Shown in pieces: positions 56,735 to 64,000 of a DNA stretch of 64,000 nt. A program made the position numbers and the translations under genes. The notes beneath the pieces were generated by a model that searched no databases, was not told the DNA's origin, and saw nothing but the letters and a program-made list of their open reading frames with translations. Position 1 is the stretch's first letter, and each line of letters opens with the position of its first letter. Origin of the DNA: a virus; the IMG/VR virus record IMGVR_UViG_3300046660_000513, positions 1 through 64,000 of that record; one strand, 5' to 3'.

Positions 56735-57981
56735 GCAGCGGTCTCTCCGGCGACCTGGAGGCCTTACTGCGCCTCCCCGTCGGTCAAGCGGGACCCTCCA
56801 GCACCGGACACGTCCCCACAGCCGCTGTCGGCCGGGAATGGCAGCCCGGAGTCGCATTCAACGCTGACGGGGCCATGACCGTCGTCACCGCCCCCACCAC
56901 GACCAGCCCGCAAGACCCCCAGGCCTGGAAAGCTGCCGTCGAAGAACTCGGCCTCGCAGTCCCCGAAGGCTGGACCGTCCAGCTTGCCGAAGCCAAGTAC
57001 GATCCAGCCGCCTGGCACCGGGACGCCCAGGGCGAAGAAGCCGTCACCCGGCCGGTATGGCGGCTGAAGTTCCGGGTTGCTCCGTCCTCTCTGGCCGGGT
57101 ACGGCGCGGAGGATGTCGCGACGATGGTTCGGGACGCCATGCGCATCAAACGCACCCCACGGCCCCCTGTAGCCCCGTCTCGGGGCCTTGTAGTCGCCTA
57201 CTCCGACCCCCAGACGGGCAAAGTCGACCGCAGGGGCGGCACGCCAGAGCTGATCGCCCGCATCGCGGAGAAGTTCGACCGGCTCCAGGACCACGTCAGA
57301 GACCTCAAGACCCTCGGCCGTCCGGTGGACTCCGCCTACTGGATGGATGCCGGGGACTGCGTCGAAGGTCAGCAGAACGTCGCCTCGCAGCTTGCCACGA
57401 ACGATCTGACCATGACGGAAATGGTCCGGCTGCACCGCAGGCTGACGTTCGATGGACTGTCTCGGCTGGCCCGGCAGTTCGACTCCGTAACGGCTGCGGT
57501 GTGCGCGTCCAACCACGCCCAGCACCGCATCAACGGCAAGGTCGTCGGACCGCCGTCCGACGACTGGGGCATCGAGACGATGCAGCAGGTTGCCGACGCC
57601 TTCAACTGCAACCCGGACTCCTTCGGTCACGTCAAGTTCATCCTGCCTGAGAAATGGGAGGAGACCGTGAGCGTGGACGTCGCCGGAACAGTCGTAGGTC
57701 TTTCCCACGGTCACCAGGTGCGTGGTCCCGGCAAGGTTGTGGACTGGTGGCGCGGCCAGACGTTCGGAGAGCAGCCGGTAGCCGCCGCGAAAATCCTTCT
57801 GACCGGGCATTTCCACCACTTCCGGGCGGAAGAGGTCGGCTCCGGCAAGCTGTGGGTACAAGCCCCGGCCCTGGACAACGGGTCTTCCTGGTACGCCAAT
57901 CGCACCGGCGACGACTCCCGGGCGGGTCTGCTGGTGTTCTCCGTAGGTGCGGACGGCTGGTCCGACCTTGTCATTCTCTGA
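56731..57981 (+). CDS. Calcineurin-like metallophosphoesterase
   Basis: 416 residues from a GTG overlapping the previous stop; the longer frame from 56407 covers that gene in another frame. The N-terminal 150 residues are unassigned. The phosphoesterase motifs are GLVVAYSDPQTGK, YWMDAGDCVEG, VCASNHAQHR (GNH-type), GLSHGHQVRG and LLTGHFHHF, which supply the metal ligands of the MRE11/calcineurin fold. Probably a DNA-processing nuclease or phosphatase of the packaging region. TTA is codon 12. Confidence 0.9.
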   Translation: MSSGLSGDLEALLRLPVGQAGPSSTGHVPTAAVGREWQPGVAFNADGAMTVVTAPTTTSPQDPQAWKAAVEELGLAVPEGWTVQLAEAKYDPAAWHRDAQGEEAVTRPVWRLKFRVAPSSLAGYGAEDVATMVRDAMRIKRTPRPPVAPSRGLVVAYSDPQTGKVDRRGGTPELIARIAEKFDRLQDHVRDLKTLGRPVDSAYWMDAGDCVEGQQNVASQLATNDLTMTEMVRLHRRLTFDGLSRLARQFDSVTAAVCASNHAQHRINGKVVGPPSDDWGIETMQQVADAFNCNPDSFGHVKFILPEKWEETVSVDVAGTVVGLSHGHQVRGPGKVVDWWRGQTFGEQPVAAAKILLTGHFHHFRAEEVGSGKLWVQAPALDNGSSWYANRTGDDSRAGLLVFSVGADGWSDLVIL

Positions 57982-57995
57982 GAGGGGTATCCGCT

Positions 57996-58325
57996 GTGTC
58001 TCATGACGACGCTGAATCCGAGGGCGAAGAGCTGGCGCTCCCTCCGGGGATGCTGCCCCTGATCCAGATCCAGGAACCGGAGGGCGACGCACTTCGGTGG
58101 ACCCCCACCACGTTCTTGATTGACCTGTTCATGGCGTTCGCCGGGGTGCTGGAAGCCATCGCCGGTTTCTACGGAGACCAGGCACGCTCCCTCGCCGCGC
58201 GGGCCTCCCTCAAGGAAGAGCTGAAGGACCGGGACATCCGGCAGCGCATCAAGACGGAGGAACGTCTCCGGATGCAGCTGCACACCCTGGAGGACATCTC
58301 GTACTTACCCGAGGCCCAAGAGTGA
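57996..58325 (+). CDS. Hypothetical protein, 109 residues
   Basis: GTG 57996 after GAGAGGGGTATCCGCT. Acidic start (SHDDAESEGEELALPPGMLP), a hydrophobic helix TFLIDLFMAFAGVLEAIAGF, then a charged helix (SLKEELKDRDIRQRIKTEER). Between phosphoesterase and terL. Function unknown; a TTA lies near its end. Confidence 0.74.
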   Translation: MSHDDAESEGEELALPPGMLPLIQIQEPEGDALRWTPTTFLIDLFMAFAGVLEAIAGFYGDQARSLAARASLKEELKDRDIRQRIKTEERLRMQLHTLEDISYLPEAQE

Positions 58326-58379
58326 TAGCCTAGTTCTCCGCAGTCAGGATCGCACCCCATGGCGGTCAGGTCTGCTTCC

Positions 58380-58418
58380 ACGAACCCCGGTCTCTTACGA
58401 GCAGACCGGGGTTTCGTC
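58380..58418 (+). terminator. Hairpin before terL
   Basis: ACGAACCCCGGTCT and AGACCGGGGTTTCGT with a 9-base loop. The 80 bases after it lead to terL; TACAAT at 58453 could be a -10. Confidence 0.8.
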
Positions 58419-58499
58419 ATTTCCGGCATTCCCCCAGCTCTTGACTGTTCCGTACAATGATCAGACAAGTGAGCATTGACCGGGGAAAGAGGATAAGGC

Positions 58500-60206
58500 G
58501 TGGCGCGTAACGCATGGGCGGACAGACTCGCCACGCTCTACGAATTACAGGCGAAAAAGGACTCCCACCGGAACCCCGCCGTATGGGTAAACGACATCCT
58601 CGGCGAAGACATGTGGTCCATGCAGACCGCCATTTGCGAGAGTGTCCGGGACCACCGATTCACAGCCGTCCAGTCCTGCCACGCCGCAGGCAAGTCCCAC
58701 CTTGCCTCCCGCCTCTCAGCCTGGTGGATCGCCACCACACCCATGGAAGAAGTCTTCCTCGTCACCACGGCGCCCACCGCCCGTCAGGTGGCCTCCATCC
58801 TCTGGCGCTATATCCAGCGCGCCCACAACCTCGCCAAAGAGCGCGGATTCACCATCCCCGGCCAGATCCTCTCCTCGCCGATCCCGTCCTGGAAAATCAA
58901 CGGTGAACTAGTCGGCATCGGGCAGAAGCCGCCGGACAAGGAAGACTCGGCCTTCCAGGGTTTCCACGCCGAAAAGATCCTCGTTGTCATCGACGAAGCG
59001 TGCGGCGTCGACCGGTCCATCTGGGACGCCGTGGACTCCCTCGTCACCAACGAGTCGTCCCGGGTCCTCGCCATCGGGAACCCCACCGACCCCGCGTCAC
59101 ACTTCCGGCAGGTGTGCTCCCCTGAGTCCCCGCTAGGCGAGAAATGGAACAAGATCCGCATCGACGCCCTGCGGTCCCCGCTGATGACCGAAGAGGCCTG
59201 CTCCCGGTACCCCCGCCTGGTGGAGTACATGAAGGAGGAAGGGATCCCCTTCGCCACCGAAGAGGTCTCCCCGACGCTCCAGAAGACGCTGGTGGGCCCG
59301 ACCTGGGTCTATGAATCCATGGTGGGCTGGGGCAAAGACTCCAGCCTGTTCAAGTCCAAAGTGCGGGCCGAGTTCCCCGAAACGTCCTCCGAGGGCGTTA
59401 TCCCGCTGGCCTGGGCAGAAGCCGCCATGGCCCGGTGGGAGAAATGGCGGGACGGGACCTACATCATCGACCCGGACACCGAAGAACCCGTGTGCCTGAT
59501 CGAACCGCGCGCCCAGCAGATCGGCGAGATCGTCATCGGTGCGGACATCTCCGACGGCGGCGAGGATGAGACAGTCGCCGCGATCCGGCAGGGCGAGGTG
59601 ATCCGTGAACTGATCGCGTTCCCCTCCAAGGACCCGCTGACCACCGCAGACGACCTCCAGGTGATCGCGGCCAAGCACGGGGCCCCGACGAACGCCAAGT
59701 ACATCGTGGACGGTATCGGCGTCGGCTCCGGTGTCGTGGCCAAGCTGCGCCGGGACTCCCAGGACACGTACGCGTTCATCGCGGCGGCCAACAGCGGTCG
59801 CAAGGACACCACCCAGAAAATGTCGTTCATCAACGACAGGGCGGCGGCCTGGTGGAACCTGCGCGAGATTCTGAACCCGGCCCGTAAGGGCGGCGCTGTT
59901 GCCGCGTTCCCCCGGGACGACAAGCTGCTTGCGGAACTGACCTGCCCCCGGTTCGACACACAGCCCGGTACCCCGAAGTACAAAATCGAGAAGAAGGAAG
60001 ACATCAGAACCCGGCTGGGGCGGTCGACCGACCGGGCAGACGCCGTGATTCAGGCGTTCTGGCTGCCTTCTGCGGTACCGGGCCCTGAGGAATTGAAGGA
60101 CAACGCCTGGAAGGCTTCCGAGGAACGCTACATCGGCAACGATGATTCAGAGGCCGTGGTGGAAAAGTGGGATACGGCCTCGGATATGGAACTCTCAGGC
60201 TGGTAA
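58500..60206 (+). CDS. terL: Terminase large subunit
   Basis: 568 residues from GTG 58500 after AAGAGGATAAGGC. ATPase: Walker A-like SCHAAGKSHLASRL (about 59-72), adenine-binding TTAPTARQVASILWRY, Walker B ILVVIDEACGVD near 160. Nuclease: IVIGADISDGGEDETVAAIR with the first metal aspartate, then YIVDGIGVGSGVV and TDRADAVIQAFW with the last aspartate. Cuts and pumps phage DNA into the prohead. Codon 16 is TTA. Confidence 0.95.
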   Translation: MARNAWADRLATLYELQAKKDSHRNPAVWVNDILGEDMWSMQTAICESVRDHRFTAVQSCHAAGKSHLASRLSAWWIATTPMEEVFLVTTAPTARQVASILWRYIQRAHNLAKERGFTIPGQILSSPIPSWKINGELVGIGQKPPDKEDSAFQGFHAEKILVVIDEACGVDRSIWDAVDSLVTNESSRVLAIGNPTDPASHFRQVCSPESPLGEKWNKIRIDALRSPLMTEEACSRYPRLVEYMKEEGIPFATEEVSPTLQKTLVGPTWVYESMVGWGKDSSLFKSKVRAEFPETSSEGVIPLAWAEAAMARWEKWRDGTYIIDPDTEEPVCLIEPRAQQIGEIVIGADISDGGEDETVAAIRQGEVIRELIAFPSKDPLTTADDLQVIAAKHGAPTNAKYIVDGIGVGSGVVAKLRRDSQDTYAFIAAANSGRKDTTQKMSFINDRAAAWWNLREILNPARKGGAVAAFPRDDKLLAELTCPRFDTQPGTPKYKIEKKEDIRTRLGRSTDRADAVIQAFWLPSAVPGPEELKDNAWKASEERYIGNDDSEAVVEKWDTASDMELSGW

Positions 60207-60263
60207 GGCGAAAATCCTGAATGTTAGCATAAGCCGGACAGATGCATAGACTAGGGGAGCACC

Positions 60264-61820
60264 GTGGCGGATGAGCAGTTAAATGGCAGCGACCTGCCTG
60301 CGGGCAGCGCGCTTGCCAATTATGCCTCGGACTACCTGAACAAACCCCTGACCAAGACCGTCAACGGCGCCCCTGATGTAATCCTGGACGCCGAAGAAGG
60401 CAGCCTCTACACCTGGGCCGACTCCCTCGCCGCATCGTGGTCCGGCATACCCGGACGCATCCTCCTCGACGAGAATGAATTCGAAAGCCTCTCGTTCGAT
60501 GAAATGCTCAGCCGGGACGGCAAGGCCCGCACCATTCAGCAGGTGCTCACCCTGCCCATCCGCTCCGCCCCGTGGAAAATCCTTCCGGGTCCCGGAGACA
60601 GCGGAGAGGCCGCCTTCGTACAGGCCGCGCTGACCAAGCCCGCCAACCAGGGGGGTATGAAGACCCCGATGCGGCTGCTCATCGCCCAGGCACTGTCCGC
60701 GCGCACGAACCGGAAAGCCTGTTTCGAGAAGGTCTTCACCGAACGGGACGGCAAGATCGTCTACGAGCGCCTCGCGTTCCGGCCCTCCCCGACGACAGCC
60801 ATCGCCCGCGACCCGAAGACAGGGGCTTTCCGGGGGTTCCGGCAGCGCCCCGTAGCTGTGGGCGGTGAGATCTGGCCGGACATCTGGATCGACATCCCCG
60901 CGCAGTACTCCTGGGTGCACCTGAACAACCAGCACATCAACGCCGCGCGCGGGCACTCCGACATGGAACTGATCTACTGGCTGCACGACAAGAAGCAGAA
61001 AGTGCTGTTCCTTTGGGCGACGTTCCTGGAGGCGAACGCGCTCGGCCGCTACGTGGTGCAGGCTGAGGATGAGACTCGGGCCAAGCAGTACGCACAGGCC
61101 CTGCGGTACGTCAAAAACGGCGGTGTCCTCGGCACTTCCAATGAGATCAAGGTAGAAACCCTGGAGCTGGGCACCGGTGCGGCCGGGCTGTTCAAGGACT
61201 TCATCGACTACCTGGACAACCAGATGGCGGCCTCGGTCCTCGCGGGGTTCACCAACCTCCCGGACAGTCCCGGCGGTTCCTACGCGCTGTCCAAAGACCA
61301 GTCCGACTTCTTCCTCCAGTCCCTCACAGGTACCGCCAAGGAGCTGGCAGAGTCCATCACGAACTACGTGATCGCCGACCTGGTGATGTACAACTACGGG
61401 CCGAAGGGCGTTTGCCCGACCTTTGAGTTCGGTCCGCTGTCTGAGGGCGACTTGGAGACGGTCAAGGCGCTGCTGCTCGGATTCGGCACAACGCCGACGG
61501 AACTCCGGGTGCCGCAGGCATTCATGACCGAGCTGACCAAGATGATGGGCACCTATCTTGACATGCCCATGGATGAGGTCAACAAGGAATTCCAGCAGCT
61601 GGAAGAGCGCATCGACCAGCGAATGGACCTGGAGCTGGAGACAAAGAAGGCCGGTCTCGATGCCCAGAAGCAGATGGCCGCGCAGGGTGGTCCTCAGGCC
61701 GGAGCTGCGGTAGGCGCCGCGAATCAGCAGAAAAAAGCTGAGATGGCGAAGGCCGGGGCCAAGATCAACAAGGCTGCACAGATGGTCAAGCAAAAGGCCG
61801 CAGCCGCCAAGGGCAAATAA
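60264..61820 (+). CDS. Portal protein (DUF935/Mu gp29-like)
   Basis: 518 residues from GTG 60264 after GGGGAGCACC. Typical order: NEFESLSFDEMLSRDGKART, QQVLTLPIRSAPWKILPG, DMELIYWLHDKKQKVLFLW, then NQMAASVLAGFTNLPDSPGG and a C-terminal helical, Lys/Ala-rich tail. Follows terL and precedes a MuF-like gene, the standard head-gene order. Forms the DNA entry vertex. Codon 6 is TTA. Confidence 0.93.
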   Translation: MADEQLNGSDLPAGSALANYASDYLNKPLTKTVNGAPDVILDAEEGSLYTWADSLAASWSGIPGRILLDENEFESLSFDEMLSRDGKARTIQQVLTLPIRSAPWKILPGPGDSGEAAFVQAALTKPANQGGMKTPMRLLIAQALSARTNRKACFEKVFTERDGKIVYERLAFRPSPTTAIARDPKTGAFRGFRQRPVAVGGEIWPDIWIDIPAQYSWVHLNNQHINAARGHSDMELIYWLHDKKQKVLFLWATFLEANALGRYVVQAEDETRAKQYAQALRYVKNGGVLGTSNEIKVETLELGTGAAGLFKDFIDYLDNQMAASVLAGFTNLPDSPGGSYALSKDQSDFFLQSLTGTAKELAESITNYVIADLVMYNYGPKGVCPTFEFGPLSEGDLETVKALLLGFGTTPTELRVPQAFMTELTKMMGTYLDMPMDEVNKEFQQLEERIDQRMDLELETKKAGLDAQKQMAAQGGPQAGAAVGAANQQKKAEMAKAGAKINKAAQMVKQKAAAAKGK

Positions 61821-61824
61821 AAAA

Positions 61825-61864
61825 CCGAACCCCGCCAGGAGCCAAGCTCAACCGGCGGGGTTCG
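61825..61864 (+). terminator. Hairpin after the portal gene
   Basis: CGAACCCCGCC and GGCGGGGTTCG with a 17-base loop; between cotranscribed head genes, so probably partial. Confidence 0.8.
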
Positions 61865-61904
61865 ATCACCCAACCACCCAAAATGGATATTACTGGGAGG
61901 GTGC

Positions 61905-62534
61905 ATGTCGGAGCAAGCTCAGCAAAAGGCCCAAAGCGAATCTTCACAACAGGATGCCGAGATTGCTGCTGTCGTCGCCATTCTGGTAGCGGGTCCGCCC
62001 CTCATTACCGCAATGAAGGCCATTTCAGTTGCAGCGAAACTCCCCAAAAAGCTAGTACTAGCCCTACTAGCCATCATCAAGTACAAACCAGGCAAAAAGG
62101 CACAGGCCAAGGGATCCGGCCCCGTCACAGCCGCCCTGAAAAAGAACATGCGCTACCGGGCCGCCTACCTCATCAACGCCGCACAGAGACTGGCCGCAGC
62201 CCCCGACCTGGAAGCAGCCATCGCCCGGGAAAAAACGCTGTTTGCCGCCCACAAGGAGGCCTCAGCACGCCGCACCGCAGCAGCGAAAGCCTCCGTAGCC
62301 ATGGCCACCACCAGCCACAGCCCCGTCCTGGGATGGGGCGGCATCCTCGACAACCGCACCACCCCGGACTGCCGCTGGCTCATCGGGAAAAACTATTCCG
62401 TCGACAACCCGCCCGAAGGACTCCACCCCGGCGCCCGGCACCCGCGCTGCCGGTGCTACCCAACTCCGTCCTACCCCGGAAAACCGGTCGTCACAGAACT
62501 CCCGGCACACCTCAGCGGGAATTCTCCCCTATAG
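61905..62534 (+). CDS. MuF-like minor head protein
   Basis: 209 residues; ATG after GGGAGGGTGC. Hydrophobic and basic first half (AEIAAVVAILVAGPPLITAM, LPKKLVLALLAIIKYKPGK), then the MuF C-terminal signature GWGGILDNRTTPDCRWLIGK and GLHPGARHPRCRCYPTPSYP. Shorter than most MuF proteins. Sits between portal and scaffold-like genes as usual. Confidence 0.88.
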   Translation: MSEQAQQKAQSESSQQDAEIAAVVAILVAGPPLITAMKAISVAAKLPKKLVLALLAIIKYKPGKKAQAKGSGPVTAALKKNMRYRAAYLINAAQRLAAAPDLEAAIAREKTLFAAHKEASARRTAAAKASVAMATTSHSPVLGWGGILDNRTTPDCRWLIGKNYSVDNPPEGLHPGARHPRCRCYPTPSYPGKPVVTELPAHLSGNSPL

Positions 62535-62619
62535 GTACTAGCCTCCCAGATTGACGAATAAACAGGTAGTTTGGTATCCGGCATGCCTGCTGAAAACACG
62601 CGCGCAAGGAGACCTCACT

Positions 62620-62943
62620 ATGGCTACCGCCTTAACTGTCCTTTCTGCCTCCAATGGTGGCCTGTCCACCTTTACCACCGTCGCAGCGGACACCACCGGG
62701 AACACGTTCTCGAATGACGGCCGCACCTGGCTGTTCATCGACGGGGGCGCCGCCGGTGGCACGCTCATCGTGAAGTCCAACGCCATTCTCCCCACGGGCC
62801 TGGTCGTTCCGGACAAGACGTACACCATCGCCGCGACCACCACGTACCTCCTCGACCCGTCGGACTTTCCGTACGTCGTCACCGGCGACACCGTGAAGGT
62901 CACCGCGTCCGTCACCACGATCAAGCTCGCCGCGTTCCACTAA
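62620..62943 (+). CDS. Small beta-rich structural protein, possible decoration protein
   Basis: 107 residues; ATG 62620 after AAGGAGACCTCACT; the longer frame to 62551 lacks a site. Almost all beta: LTVLSASNGGLSTFTTVAAD, GTLIVKSNAILPTGLVVPDK, TIAATTTYLLDPSDFPYVVT, then VKVTASVTTIKLAAFH. Thr/Ala/Val content and head-gene position suggest a capsid decoration or fibre-like protein. Codon 5 is TTA. Confidence 0.78.
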   Translation: MATALTVLSASNGGLSTFTTVAADTTGNTFSNDGRTWLFIDGGAAGGTLIVKSNAILPTGLVVPDKTYTIAATTTYLLDPSDFPYVVTGDTVKVTASVTTIKLAAFH

Positions 62944-62972
62944 ACACGCCGTAACTCCTTGGAGCGCAGGAC

Positions 62973-64000
62973 ATGAGTGCAGAGACTGGGGCGTTAGCGA
63001 CCACCCCGCATCCGTTAGGAAAGCCGAACGGACCGGGTCTTTTCGGAAACAAGTCGTTGAGCCTCCCGCCGTATGTGCAAAACGTGGCCCAGAGCCTTAT
63101 GGAGAAGCGCGGGATGGATCGCTCCCGGGCAATCGCCACGGCCATCGGAGTCATGAAGAACTGGGCATCCGGGCAGGGGAAGGTGCACCCCGAGGTCCGT
63201 GCTGCGGCAGGCGCGGCCCTGGCGGAGTGGGAAGCCGCAAAAATGAAGGCCCACGCCACCCCCAACAAGGGCGCTGTGAGCCTGTCCCAGCCGATGACTC
63301 TCCTGCGCTCCATCCTGGACGGCTCCACTGCGGTGGAACTGGCGCAGACCGCCACAGAGCCCTCAGGAGGCCCGAAGCCCGCCAAGGCCCCGGCCAAGCA
63401 GGACAAGAAGGCCCAGCAAGACCAGCAGCAGACCAAGCACCAGCTGCCTCCGGGCGCTACAGGCTGGAAGCATGGGTGGATTCCTGTCGATTCGTCCGGA
63501 AAAGCTGTCGGTCCATCGCAGATGAACAAGTCTGCGCAGGAGATCAAGGACATGACGGGCCACGACCAGGCCACCAAGGACGCGATCGCCTCCGCGTACC
63601 ACAACAAGTCAGTTGCTGACGGCAAGAAAGCCGCCACAAAGGCCAAGTCCGCCAAGAAGAAGGCGGACGCCGCCGCCAAGCATGCCGCAAAGGCCAAGAC
63701 CGCAGCCGCCAAGAAGGCGCTCCGGGCCAAGGTAGTCGCCGCGAAGAAGGCTGCGGTGGCTGCCAAGAGGAATGCCGCAGCTATCGCGAAAAACAAGGCT
63801 GCGAAGACGAAGGCCCGTCAGAAGCTGGTCACTCAGGCCACCCGGCAGGCGCTCGCGGACAAGAAGGCGGGCCGGTCGCTGACGCCGTCACAGGTCCGGC
63901 TGCTGGACGCGTACAACTCTCAGCAGGCCTCGCAGCTGGACAACCTGCGTAACAACGTGTCGCTGTCTCAGCCGGTTGGCGGGGAATCCCAGGTCACTGT
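62973..64000 (+). CDS. Head-region protein with scaffold-like Lys/Ala-rich helix (3' truncated)
   Basis: ATG 62973 after GGAGCGCAGG; open to the right edge, 342 codons visible. Residues 25-80 (LPPYVQNVAQSLMEKRGMDR, AIATAIGVMKNWASGQGKVH, EVRAAAGAALAEWEAAK) form a helical domain seen in phage capsid maturation or scaffold proteins. From residue 210 a long Lys/Ala stretch (KKAATKAKSAKKKADAAAKH and similar repeats) resembles histone H1 tails. TTA codons at positions 8 and 15. Protease, scaffold or internal DNA-binding protein are all possible. Confidence 0.75.
   Translation, partial: MSAETGALATTPHPLGKPNGPGLFGNKSLSLPPYVQNVAQSLMEKRGMDRSRAIATAIGVMKNWASGQGKVHPEVRAAAGAALAEWEAAKMKAHATPNKGAVSLSQPMTLLRSILDGSTAVELAQTATEPSGGPKPAKAPAKQDKKAQQDQQQTKHQLPPGATGWKHGWIPVDSSGKAVGPSQMNKSAQEIKDMTGHDQATKDAIASAYHNKSVADGKKAATKAKSAKKKADAAAKHAAKAKTAAAKKALRAKVVAAKKAAVAAKRNAAAIAKNKAAKTKARQKLVTQATRQALADKKAGRSLTPSQVRLLDAYNSQQASQLDNLRNNVSLSQPVGGESQVT

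Noticed and set aside
60279-61793. 504-codon minus-strand frame opposite the portal gene
   Set aside because: It is the antisense shadow of a well-supported portal gene. High GC at third positions keeps such frames open.
1-64000. CRISPR arrays or insertion sequences
   Set aside because: The 18-base element recurs too far apart and in promoter positions to be a CRISPR. I saw no transposase gene and no terminal inverted repeats of an insertion sequence.

Overview
The window is one stretch of a double-stranded DNA actinobacteriophage genome, most likely a phage of Streptomyces or a close relative. It carries a terminase large subunit, a portal, a MuF-like protein, a GH25-type endolysin, an ArdC-like protein and about 125 densely packed genes, most under 150 codons. 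GC is roughly 60 percent. Starts are mixed ATG/GTG with strong GAGGAG ribosome sites and many 4-base GTGA/ATGA overlaps. TTA codons are rare and seem concentrated in late genes. ParA with a putative partner, a DUF2637 membrane protein of the kind known from Streptomyces plasmids, and a small serine recombinase suggest that the prophage may persist as a plasmid (phage-plasmid).

Layout. 0-7.3 kb: rightward small genes, including a GntR-type regulator (1015) and several zinc-ribbon and membrane peptides. 7.3-34.4 kb: a long leftward block of small genes with an ArdC-like antirestriction protein (15826), the endolysin (18426), endonuclease VII (23239), a serine recombinase (23689) and a ParB-fold protein (33486). 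Inside this block are three rightward islands: 10087, a membrane-protein/XRE-regulator pair (16928-17649), and 25716-26479. 34.46-34.84 kb: an AT-rich non-coding segment with repeated GGTTACC words, an origin or centromere candidate at the divergent junction. 34.9-44.9 kb: rightward genes including a lipoprotein, TerD, a Prim-Pol, a RyR-domain protein, a HAD phosphatase and two NlpC/P60-type proteins. 45.0-52.4 kb: leftward DUF2637 protein, ParB-like protein, ParA, deoxycytidylate deaminase, ADP-ribosylglycohydrolase, an Acb2/Tad1-type nucleotide sponge, a DEDD exonuclease, an HNH endonuclease, a tRNA and a DUF2786 protein. 52.5-64.0 kb: mostly rightward, ending in the packaging and head genes (phosphoesterase, terminase, portal, MuF-like, scaffold-like) that run off the right edge.

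Regulation is the most striking feature. An 18-base element, TGCTAGGGTAGATAYATC, occurs about 49 times, nearly always just upstream of a gene. It reads as an extended -10 (TGC-TAGGGT) followed by a conserved start region. In several copies the last bases become ATG and are the start codon itself, giving leaderless mRNAs and placing +1 exactly six bases after the -10 hexamer. Four or five copies lie in the opposite orientation immediately upstream of leftward genes, which suggests that the element also binds a protein (operator). Most transcription units end in a strong GC-rich hairpin, so the genome looks like a set of small independent cassettes: promoter, GAGGAG leader, one to ten genes, terminator.

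The genes appear to serve plasmid-like prophage maintenance (ParA, ParB-like protein, recombinase, candidate centromere and resolution sites), evasion of host defence (ArdC, Acb2-type sponge, ADP-ribosylglycohydrolase), nucleotide and DNA metabolism (dCMP deaminase, Prim-Pol, endonuclease VII, HNH, exonuclease), lysis (GH25/CHAP endolysin, NlpC/P60 enzymes) and virion assembly. About two thirds of the genes have no function I can name.
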